Below are positions 37,130-44,075 of a stretch of DNA of 64,000 bases, piece by piece; within the stretch, counting starts at the first letter, position 1, and each line of letters opens with the position of its first letter. The notes beneath the pieces were generated by a model that made no database searches, was not told the origin of the DNA, and saw nothing but the letters and a program-made list of their open reading frames with translations. This DNA comes from Oscillatoriaceae cyanobacterium M33_DOE_052 (GTDB lineage Bacteria > Cyanobacteriota > Cyanobacteriia > Cyanobacteriales > Laspinemataceae), in assembly GCA_015296065.1 (NCBI GenBank), contig DVDU01000023.1, positions 1-64,000 on the forward strand, given 5' to 3'. The position numbers and the translations under genes were made by a program.

Positions 37130-37564
37130 TTACAAGGCAGGAGGATTGTCCTCATCCTGGAATCCTTCGCTGATTTCCACGATGAGCCCATTGGGGTCAT
37201 AAATCCAAACTGTGCGCCAACCGGGGATGAAATCGTCAAAACTCAGGGGACCGAGGCTGATTTTCGCATCGTCGCCCATTTCTTTCAGCTTGGCATCGAC
37301 ACTATCCACTTTAAATCCGATTTGGCGGACGGCGGGGAATTGATAACCGTCATTCTTGGCCGGTGCAATGGGAGATTCTTCGGCAGCTTGGAACAGCTCT
37401 AGGTAGAAGGCGCTATCTGCCATTTTAATAAAGACGATTTGGCTACCGTCGGGCAGAGGGGCGACGCGAGCCCGTTTGAAGCCAAAGTATTTGCAGTACC
37501 ACTTTTCCGTCGCCACCTGGTCTTTGCAAGTCAAAGCCAGTTGAGAAAAAATTTGCAAACCCAT
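37130..37564 (-). CDS. VOC-superfamily (glyoxalase/dioxygenase fold) protein
   Basis: 144 residues forming the paired beta-alpha-beta-beta-beta modules of the vicinal oxygen chelate fold: FSQLALTCKDQVATEKWYCK ... YLELFQAAEE, then RQIGFKVDSVDAKLKEMG ... TVWIYDPNGLIVEISEG. The last Glu of VEISEG is a usual metal ligand; the usual N-terminal His ligand position reads Ala/Thr (LALT), so metal binding is uncertain. An AAGGAG site lies eight bases before the ATG. The substrate is unknown. It lies downstream of a DJ-1/PfpI gene, and both families include methylglyoxal-detoxifying enzymes. Confidence 0.82.
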   Translation of the reverse strand: MGLQIFSQLALTCKDQVATEKWYCKYFGFKRARVAPLPDGSQIVFIKMADSAFYLELFQAAEESPIAPAKNDGYQFPAVRQIGFKVDSVDAKLKEMGDDAKISLGPLSFDDFIPGWRTVWIYDPNGLIVEISEGFQDEDNPPAL

Positions 37565-37579
37565 AACTTAATTGCTCCT

Positions 37580-37660
37580 TAATGTCATTAGTCATTAGTC
37601 ATTAGTCATTTGTCCTTTGGATTTTGTGATTATACAAGTGACAAGGGACAAGGGACAAAA
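37580..37660. repeat. GTCATTA/GACAAGG heptad array, inverted
   Basis: Four GTCATTA/GTCATTT-type units, a short spacer, then GTGACAA/GGGACAA units, between the VOC gene and the DJ-1/PfpI gene. Seven-base periodicity is clear. Confidence 0.8.
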
Positions 37661-37669
37661 ATTCTGGGC

Positions 37670-38242
37670 TTATTTCTCGGAGAGAATTTCAATAATTTTT
37701 TTGGCGAACAGGTGGGCATGACCGCCGCTGCGTCCTGTTACCAAGTCCCCATCCACTACCACATCTTCATCTACATAGATAGCGCCGTAGTTGATGGCAT
37801 CGCCGTGGAGGTTATTGTGACAGGTGAGGCGACGACCTTTGACCAATTCTGAGGCGGCGGGAGAGGTGAGCCACAAACCGTGACAAATAATGCCTTTGAG
37901 GATATTTTTGTTGGCAAAGGCGCGCTTGAGGAAGTCAACGGCGGGAGGCATTTTGTTCACATCATCGGTGTAGCGGAGCCGATCGGACACCATTGCTGAA
38001 GGCACGATGATAGCGCTGTAGGTTGCCAGTTCGTTATCGTCGATCGTCTCAAAACTCTTGTTCACCTCGAAGGGCGCATGGTATTCGTGTCCCTTGAATG
38101 TGAGGTAACGTTGTCCCCACAGGCGGGTCAGGAAATTTAGTTCGGCCCCTTCTTCAGGAAAGCGATAGTGGTAGTACCAAATTTCATGCTCATAGAAATC
38201 GCTTTCCATTAGAACGCCGATTTTTTTTCCTTTGAGTTTCAT
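37670..38242 (-). CDS. DJ-1/PfpI-family protein
   Basis: 190 residues with a class-I amidotransferase-like fold. The nucleophilic elbow is ILKGIICHGLWL (Cys120-His121) and an N-terminal Glu is in LMESDFYEHE (Glu13), matching the Cys/Glu of DJ-1/PfpI enzymes. Members act as deglycase, glyoxalase III or chaperone; a fully assigned role is not possible. A GGGAGGTAA ribosome site precedes the ATG. Its start (MKLKGKKIGVL) echoes that of the next gene upstream (MKLKGLSAIV), probably coincidence. A second family member is cut by the right edge of the window. Confidence 0.85.
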   Translation of the reverse strand: MKLKGKKIGVLMESDFYEHEIWYYHYRFPEEGAELNFLTRLWGQRYLTFKGHEYHAPFEVNKSFETIDDNELATYSAIIVPSAMVSDRLRYTDDVNKMPPAVDFLKRAFANKNILKGIICHGLWLTSPAASELVKGRRLTCHNNLHGDAINYGAIYVDEDVVVDGDLVTGRSGGHAHLFAKKIIEILSEK

Positions 38243-38269
38243 TTGAGTTACCTCCCGTCATGGGTGAAT

Positions 38270-38352
38270 AAAATATTTGTCCTTTGTCATTTGTCCTTGG
38301 TCATTTGACTTGTTACCTTCGAACAAGGGACAAGGGACTTTTGACCAATGAC
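38270..38352. repeat. GACAAAT-type heptad array
   Basis: Units TTGTCCT, TTGTCAT, TTGGTCA then GGGACAA, TTGACCA, TGACAGA between the DJ-1/PfpI and bdhA genes. The remaining gap to 38513 is unremarkable. Confidence 0.75.
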
Positions 38353-38513
38353 AGAACCCTATCTTAGAACCCTATATGCCTGGTGTCAAGAGAAAATTTA
38401 TTGGCAAAATTGGCGAAATTAGGGGCAAAAATCCCGCTTTCACCCAAATTGCAGAACTACAAAGACAGGAATTGACTAAGGACGAATGACTAATTTTGAC
38501 CAGCGCTCAAGGT

Positions 38514-39299
38514 TTACCAGCTAGTCCAACCGCCATCAACGGACAAGTGAGTGCCTGTGGTATATCGGTTATCCGGGTCGGCAAAATAGAGAACAGCCTT
38601 GGAAATTGCCTCTGGGGAAGAAAACCGCTTATTAGGTTGTTTTTCCCCTACCAGCTTCATCTCTTCCTCTTGTTCGGTCGTGCCGTTTTCCTTGGCGCGA
38701 TCCTGGATCTGCTTGCGCACCAGTGGTGTATCCACCCAACCAGGACAAACCGCATTACAAGTAATATTTTGCTCGGCGTTCTCAATGGCAACGACTTTTG
38801 TCATGCCCAACATTCCGTGTTTGGCGGACACATATGCTACCTTGTGAACGGAAGCGACCAATCCATGCGCCGAAGCAATGTTGATAATCCGTCCGAAATC
38901 CCGTTGCTGCATTCCGGGCAAAACGGCTTTTATCGCATAAAAGCTGGCAGACAAATCAGTGGCAATAATCGCATTCCACTTGTCATCGGGGAATTCCTCT
39001 GTCCGCGCCGTAAACTGAATGCCTGCATTGTTGACCAAAATATCCACTTGGCCAAAAGCTGATTCGGCGGCTTTCACCATCGCTCGAATTTCTTCTGGGT
39101 TGCCCAAGTCAGCGGAAAAATACACACATTTGACTCCATAGGCTTCGAGACTTTTCCGCTGTTGCTCGGTGCCTTCACCGGCGGCTCGGTGCCCATTAAT
39201 CATTACATTGCAGCCTTCTTTTGCCAACTCTGTGGCAATAGATAGTCCAATGCCACTGGTAGAACCGGTAACTATTGCTGATAAACCTTTTAGTTTCAT
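38514..39299 (-). CDS. bdhA: D-3-hydroxybutyrate dehydrogenase (SDR)
   Basis: 261-residue classical SDR that interconverts 3-hydroxybutyrate and acetoacetate with NAD. Visible: TGSTSGIG nucleotide motif, NNAGIQFTARTEEFP (IQ after NNAG is typical of BDH), the active-site Ser (INIASAHGLVASVHK), YVSAKHG (Tyr/Lys) and a C-terminal TTGTHLSVDGGWTSW. The length and the QPNKRF region also fit BDH. It lies directly upstream of the glyoxalase/DJ-1 pair and downstream of acetoacetate decarboxylase on the same strand, which supports ketone-body chemistry. Confidence 0.88.
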   Translation of the reverse strand: MKLKGLSAIVTGSTSGIGLSIATELAKEGCNVMINGHRAAGEGTEQQRKSLEAYGVKCVYFSADLGNPEEIRAMVKAAESAFGQVDILVNNAGIQFTARTEEFPDDKWNAIIATDLSASFYAIKAVLPGMQQRDFGRIINIASAHGLVASVHKVAYVSAKHGMLGMTKVVAIENAEQNITCNAVCPGWVDTPLVRKQIQDRAKENGTTEQEEEMKLVGEKQPNKRFSSPEAISKAVLYFADPDNRYTTGTHLSVDGGWTSW

Positions 39300-39317
39300 G
39301 GAGTTTTTCCTCGATCG

Positions 39318-39495
39318 GGTTCTTAGTTGGGCTTTAGCCCTCTTTGATAAGTTCGTAGTTGGGCTTCAGCCCTCTAAAACGTAGATTTTTTGGGCTAAAG
39401 CCCAACTACAAGCCTCCGGATGGGCTAAAGCCCAACTACAAGTCTCCAGATGGGCTAAAGCCCAACTACAAGCCTCCGGATGGGCTAAAGCCAAA
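39318..39495. repeat. array of GGGCTAAAGCCC palindromic repeats
   Basis: At least six copies in both orientations (GTAGTTGGGCTTCAGCCC, then repeated GGGCTAAAGCCCAACTACAAG). Three consecutive copies have a regular spacing of about 31 bases. They lie between bdhA and the acetoacetate decarboxylase gene. Confidence 0.85.
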
Positions 39496-39512
39496 ACCAC
39501 GAACCTTTGTGT

Positions 39513-40259
39513 TTATTTGAGATAATCGTGTAAAACTCGTCCGTAGGGGAGAGTGATATCGGCGAGGTAATGCCGTCCCCCGATAACTCGGCGCACGGGT
39601 AGATCGGCTACTGGTGCGTTGGCATGAGGAATGAGGTGGATTCTGGCGCGACCTGCCCAAGCGCCTTTTAATGTAATATCAGTCATGTTGTAGCCAACCA
39701 GTTGCGCGATCGCGGGTTTCCCATCTACATCTGGAATCAGTTTCAGATTAATTTGGGTGGTTGACAGGGCTTTGACGATATTCTCTGACTGGCTGGCGAG
39801 AGATTCCTCTTTATAGGCCATTGTGCCCAAAGCTACTAGCTCTTCGGCATAATATAACTTACCGGTTAAGGTATCGGCTTTGACTTCTAAAGAAGGTTGA
39901 GCGTATTTTTTGGGAAAACCCCAAACTTCGCGACCACCTGCGATCGGGGGATGGTCGTTCAGGTACATTTGGCAGGTGAAGTTACACCGTTGACCCTCGA
40001 ACAAGCAGGGAATGACGATGCCGGTTTCGGTGTAGTCGCCAAAGTTGCGATCGCTATCCGGCATTTTGATAAATTCGTAGTAAACTTGCGGTTCTGCCAG
40101 GGGTTCTAGTGGTTCTGGTAGAGCAGCGCGAATTGCCTCTGGGTCGCTTTCATAGATGATGATTAAATACTCCCGATTAACGAACCGATATGGCCCTTTG
40201 GCATAGCTCGGCCCGATCGCGGGCATAGCAGAAGTGTTGAGAATTTGATCCTTATTCAC
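39513..40259 (-). CDS. acetoacetate decarboxylase-family protein
   Basis: 248 residues. The family signature with the Schiff-base lysine is REVWGFPKKYA (Lys117-Lys118), matching clostridial Adc (Lys115/Lys116). The EFIKMPD, YTETGIVIPC and PYGRVLHDYL regions also fit. The true family converts acetoacetate to acetone and CO2, but Adc-like proteins also include aldolases or dehydratases. The adjacent 3-hydroxybutyrate dehydrogenase favours acetoacetate as substrate. It lies between repeat arrays downstream of the FAD-subunit gene. Confidence 0.85.
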   Translation of the reverse strand: MNKDQILNTSAMPAIGPSYAKGPYRFVNREYLIIIYESDPEAIRAALPEPLEPLAEPQVYYEFIKMPDSDRNFGDYTETGIVIPCLFEGQRCNFTCQMYLNDHPPIAGGREVWGFPKKYAQPSLEVKADTLTGKLYYAEELVALGTMAYKEESLASQSENIVKALSTTQINLKLIPDVDGKPAIAQLVGYNMTDITLKGAWAGRARIHLIPHANAPVADLPVRRVIGGRHYLADITLPYGRVLHDYLK

Positions 40260-40302
40260 AGTTTTGATCCAGAAAATTTATTGCCAAAATCTGTCTTTAG
40301 TT

Positions 40303-40436
40303 TGTAGTTGGGCTTTAGCCCTCTTTCATAAGTTTGTAGTTGGGCTTTAGCCCTCTACATTTAGTTTGTAGTTGGGCTTTAGCCCTCTTTCTGAAGTGAA
40401 TCTTTTTTTGGGCTAAAGCCCAACTACAAACCTTAC
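40303..40436. repeat. array of GGGCTTTAGCCC palindromic repeats
   Basis: Three direct copies of TTTGTAGTTGGGCTTTAGCCC and one inverted copy, ending at the stop codon of the FAD-subunit gene. That stop (TAA, 40433-40435) lies in a duplicated GGTTTGTA flank of the last copy. Confidence 0.8.
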
Positions 40437-41323
40437 AAACCAGCCACAGCCTGAGTCAGGGCCCGTTCTGCTAGAACGCTCCGCAGGTGTGCGCGGTACT
40501 CAGACCCAGCATATTGTGCCATCAAGCGGCTGAGGTTATCGCTACCAGTGGCCGCCTCAGACACCACAGTGTCAGCCGCAGCTTTCGCCGCTGCGGCAAT
40601 GTTTTCTGGGGTGGGCGCCTTGCCCGTGAGGGCAGCTTCAGCGGCGGTGAGTCGCACCACAGTGCTTCTGGCGCTAGCCAAGGCGAGGCGGCAACTGCTG
40701 ACATTGCCATCAGGTCCTACGCTGACAGCCGCCGCGATGCCACAAATGGTGTAGCGACTGGCGGGGTGGATAAACCGCTGGTAAGCACTGCGGGAGTTGG
40801 CAGTTGCGGGCAAAATAATGGCGGCGACTATTTCCCCAGGAGCCAGAGCCGTCCCCAAGGGGGCAACCAGAAATTCACTGGCATTCACCACCCGGGTGCC
40901 TCCCGGACCGCTCAGCTCAAATTTTGCATCTGTGGCTAAAGCGGCTGCTGCCAGGTCACAAGCGAGGTCCCGATAGGCGGTGGTGTCACCTACAGCGTTC
41001 CAGTTGCGTACTTGCTGGTCGCCGATGCTCCCTACTGCAGCACACCAAGCGGCGTATGGTTGCACATCGGGTGCGGTGGCGGCTTGGTCATAAGTGGTCA
41101 TAGCGCCGATGCGGATACTGCCATCAGCGGCTTTGGTGATGCCTTTTAAGCCGGAAACATGCCGCAGGTCCACCACCAGGGAGGGGCGAGAGCCGCCTTG
41201 TTTGAGTTCTTGAATGACGCTGTAGCCGCCCGCGAGAACTTGGGCGGTTTGATTTTCTTGGAGTAGCTTTACTGCGGCTTCCAGGCTTTCGGGAGCGGCG
41301 TAGTCAAATTGAACAGGTATCAT
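40433..41323 (-). CDS. FAD-binding subunit of a molybdenum-hydroxylase-like complex (CoxM/XdhB type)
   Basis: About 296 residues from MIPVQFDYAAPESLEAAVK; the frame is open upstream to 41392 only through repeat-coded codons. FAD-PCMH fold with the first FAD loop intact (LAGGYSVIQELKQG, 31-43). The second loop, TIGGN in the family, reads NAVGD (109-113) within VRNWNAVGDTTAYRD. The C-terminal CoxM domain (ASRYTICGIAAAVSV) is present. In the family this subunit passes electrons from the Fe-S subunit to acceptors through FAD. Whether FAD still binds is uncertain. It is 22 bases downstream of a repeat block and follows the large subunit gene. Confidence 0.82.
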   Translation of the reverse strand: MIPVQFDYAAPESLEAAVKLLQENQTAQVLAGGYSVIQELKQGGSRPSLVVDLRHVSGLKGITKAADGSIRIGAMTTYDQAATAPDVQPYAAWCAAVGSIGDQQVRNWNAVGDTTAYRDLACDLAAAALATDAKFELSGPGGTRVVNASEFLVAPLGTALAPGEIVAAIILPATANSRSAYQRFIHPASRYTICGIAAAVSVGPDGNVSSCRLALASARSTVVRLTAAEAALTGKAPTPENIAAAAKAAADTVVSEAATGSDNLSRLMAQYAGSEYRAHLRSVLAERALTQAVAGL

Positions 41324-41330
41324 CTGCCTT

Positions 41331-41412
41331 TGTCCTTTGTCCTTTGACAATTGATAATTGATAATTGATAATTGATAATTGATAATTGTCAATTGTCAAT
41401 TATCAATTGACT
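41331..41412. repeat. GACAAAG heptads followed by AATTGAT array
   Basis: Both heptad families occur together: TTTGTCC units (41333-41348) and then TAATTGA units that invert to GTCAATT/ATCAATT, ending at the large-subunit stop. Confidence 0.85.
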
Positions 41413-41414
41413 AA

Positions 41415-43787
41415 CTACCCTTTTTGGCTCATGGCGCGCCAAATTTTTTCGGGGGTGAGGGGGATGTCAATGTGTTTGACGCCGAACTCCTGCAGGGCAT
41501 TGCATACGGCGTTGGCTACGGCGGGGGCGACGGGAGGGGTACTCACGTCGCCTGCTCCTTTGGCGCCGAGGGGGTTGTGCGGGGTGGGGGTGATGGTGCG
41601 ATCGAGTTCAAAGTAGGGCAAGTCTGAGGCTTTGGCGATCGGATATGTGGTGTAATCTTCCGTCAAGATCTGCCCGTCGTTGTCGTAAACCACCTCTTCA
41701 AACAACGCCAAGCTGATGCCTAAGTGGACATTACCGTGACTTTGACCATCCACCACCTTGGGGTTGCCCACATTACCGAAGTCGTTCACGCCGATGTAGC
41801 GCACCACTTCCACTTCCCCGGTTTTCTCATCTACTTCCACGATGGCGATGTGGGTGCCGAAGGGATAGTTAAAATCTGGGGGGTCAAAGAAGGTAATCAC
41901 TTCTAAACCGGGGTCCATTCCTGCGGGCAAATCCCAGGCGTACCAGAGAGCCTGTCCAATATCTTTGATAGTTTTGGCATTTTCTGGCGCCCCTTGGGCG
42001 TAAAACTTGCCATCTTCCACCACGATATTTTCTTCGGGCACTTTCAGCATATGTGCCGCCATCCGCCGCGCTTTTTCTTTAATTTGCTGGCAGGCTTTAT
42101 ACACGGTGGCGCCTTCTACGCTGTAGGACCGGGAGCCGTAACTACCTTGGGCGTACACTGCGCCTCGGGTGTCGGAGTGGAGGACTTCGATTTGCTCTAA
42201 TTCCACTCCCAGTTCCTGGGCCACAATTTGGGAAAATGTAGTGACGTGGCCCTGTCCGTGGGGTTGGGTGCCGAGAATCATGGTGATATCACCGGTGGGG
42301 TGAACTCGCAGGTGGGTACTGCCCCAGGTACTGCCGTTCAAACCGATGAAGGAACCCATGAATGCGGAAGGACCGACACCGGCGATCGCGGTAAACGAAG
42401 CGATACCCATGCCCAGCAGTTTCCCCCGCTGTTTGGCTTCGGCTTTCTTAGCCGCCAGATTGGCATAATCTGCCATTGCCAGAGCCTTATCTAAAGCCAC
42501 CTCATAATTACCGGTATCGTAAACCCAGCCCAAACCATTGGGGTAGGGGAACTGCTCCGGTTTCACCAGATTTTTCCGCCGCACTTCGGCGGGGTCCATA
42601 CCCAGTTCGGCGGCAAACAGGTCAACCATCCGCTCGATGACTAAATGCGCCTCAGCACGTCCCGCCCCCCGAATTGGTCCAGTTTGCACCGTGTTGGTGA
42701 AGGCGCAATAAACCTCATAAAAAGGATTGGGGATGGCATAGGAGCCGGTGACACTGCGACCGGTTAAGCTGGTAGGGGCACCTGGTCCGTTGGTGGCGGG
42801 GTAGGCGCCCAAGTTGGCGTAGTTGGTGCAGTAAAGGGCAGTGATTTTGCCGTCTTTGGTGCCTGCGAGGGTGACATACTCGATATGGTCCCGGCAGTGA
42901 ACCGTAGTCCGCGCTAATCCCTGGCGGGTGTCGATCCACTTCACAGGACGCCCTATGAGTTTGGCCAGGAATAGCATAATGGCGGTTTCTTGGTAGAGAT
43001 AACCTTTGGAGCCGTAGCTACCGCCAGTTTCCGGGACGATGACTCGGATTTTGTTGAAGGGAATGCCTAGGACCAGTTGAGAGAGGAGGAACCGGTTGCC
43101 GTGGGGAATTTGGGTATTCGTCCACATGGTGTATTCCCCGTTGTCGGCGTCGTAGGAGGCGATCGTCCCCCGGGTTTCCGTAGGGTTCGCCATCGCCCGA
43201 GGTACGCGAATTCTCTGTTTAATCACGACTTCTGCCGAGTCGATCGCCTTCTGGGCCGCCTCTTTATCCCCACAAGAGAAATACTGATTCAAATTCCCAG
43301 GCACCGTGTCGTGTAGCTGCGGCGCAGAGGGCTTCAAAGCTTCCTCGGCATCCACCACCACCGGCAAAGGTTCATAATCCACCTTTATCCCCGCCAGGGC
43401 ATTGTAGGCTTGTTCCCTAGTTTCCGCCACCACCGCCGCCACGAAATCTCCCACGTAGCGCACCTTATTCGTCGCCAAAACCGTTTGGGCTCCCGGCAGT
43501 CCGTAAGGGTGAGGAGGGAATTTCGCTTCCGCGCCACCAGGGTTCATAATCACCACCAGGGGCATAATCGAGCTAGTATCGGCGCCAGTAATCACCCGCA
43601 CCACTCCCGGCATGCCCTGCGCCACACTCGTATCAATACCTTTAATCAAGGCGTGGGCTTGGGTGCTGTGGAGAAATGCCACATGGAGCATCTCGGGCAG
43701 GTTGATATCCGCGATAAACTTGCCTTCCCCCCGCAGCAGTTCCGGGTCTTCCCGCCTCTTCACCGGCGTTCCTAGAATTTGCGCCAT
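41415..43787 (-). CDS. molybdopterin-binding large subunit of a xanthine dehydrogenase-family complex
   Basis: 790 residues with the family's N-terminal Ald_Xan_dh_C domain (RREDPELLRGEGKFIADI) and MoCo-binding domain. The GPIRGAGRAEA loop places it in the aerobic XDH/AOX branch rather than the AYxCSFR CO-dehydrogenase class. The pterin-binding GQGHVTTFSQI and ETGGSYGSKG loops are present. The C-terminal active-site loop, normally GxKGxGE, reads GAKGAGD, so the catalytic Glu base is Asp747 (GAC). An active but altered hydroxylase or a catalytically dead subunit are both possible. The FAD subunit lies directly downstream, while the Fe-S subunit is about 15 kb upstream at 59 kb. MocA and XdhC homologues for cofactor maturation are in the same block. 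Confidence 0.88.
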   Translation of the reverse strand: MAQILGTPVKRREDPELLRGEGKFIADINLPEMLHVAFLHSTQAHALIKGIDTSVAQGMPGVVRVITGADTSSIMPLVVIMNPGGAEAKFPPHPYGLPGAQTVLATNKVRYVGDFVAAVVAETREQAYNALAGIKVDYEPLPVVVDAEEALKPSAPQLHDTVPGNLNQYFSCGDKEAAQKAIDSAEVVIKQRIRVPRAMANPTETRGTIASYDADNGEYTMWTNTQIPHGNRFLLSQLVLGIPFNKIRVIVPETGGSYGSKGYLYQETAIMLFLAKLIGRPVKWIDTRQGLARTTVHCRDHIEYVTLAGTKDGKITALYCTNYANLGAYPATNGPGAPTSLTGRSVTGSYAIPNPFYEVYCAFTNTVQTGPIRGAGRAEAHLVIERMVDLFAAELGMDPAEVRRKNLVKPEQFPYPNGLGWVYDTGNYEVALDKALAMADYANLAAKKAEAKQRGKLLGMGIASFTAIAGVGPSAFMGSFIGLNGSTWGSTHLRVHPTGDITMILGTQPHGQGHVTTFSQIVAQELGVELEQIEVLHSDTRGAVYAQGSYGSRSYSVEGATVYKACQQIKEKARRMAAHMLKVPEENIVVEDGKFYAQGAPENAKTIKDIGQALWYAWDLPAGMDPGLEVITFFDPPDFNYPFGTHIAIVEVDEKTGEVEVVRYIGVNDFGNVGNPKVVDGQSHGNVHLGISLALFEEVVYDNDGQILTEDYTTYPIAKASDLPYFELDRTITPTPHNPLGAKGAGDVSTPPVAPAVANAVCNALQEFGVKHIDIPLTPEKIWRAMSQKG

Positions 43788-44075
43788 ATTACACCTTTGT
43801 TGTAGAGTTTTTCAAGAGGGCTGAAGCCCCACTAAGAACCTATATTTGAATATTTGCCCTCATCCTTCCCCATAAGGGCAGAATATCAGTTCCTCAGTTT
43901 TGGTTCATGGTTGATTTTTGATGTTTCATGGTTTATTATTTACAGTTTTGCCACTACCCCATAAAAAATTGTTCGCCAGATGTACCGTCAGGGGGGTGAC
44001 AGTGCATCTGGCGCTTCAGGTTCGTAGGGGCGATTCGCGAATCGCCCCTACCACGATTCGCGAATCGCCCCTACT
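43788..44075. repeat. palindromic repeats between the Mo subunit and RTX genes
   Basis: A degenerate GGGCTGAAGCCC copy (43818-43829) sits upstream of the Mo-subunit ATG. At 44024-44051 there is a perfect 28-base palindrome built on GTAGGGGCGATTCGCGAATC, followed by a truncated second copy to 44074. This lies directly after the stop of the first RTX gene and may terminate its transcript. Confidence 0.8.

Noticed and set aside
39318-39495. CRISPR array
   Set aside because: The units are short palindromes in mixed orientation without unique spacers of constant length; no cas genes.
41415-43787. Carbon monoxide dehydrogenase large subunit
   Set aside because: The CO dehydrogenase active-site loop AYxCSFR is absent; the loop reads IRGAGR as in other molybdenum hydroxylases.
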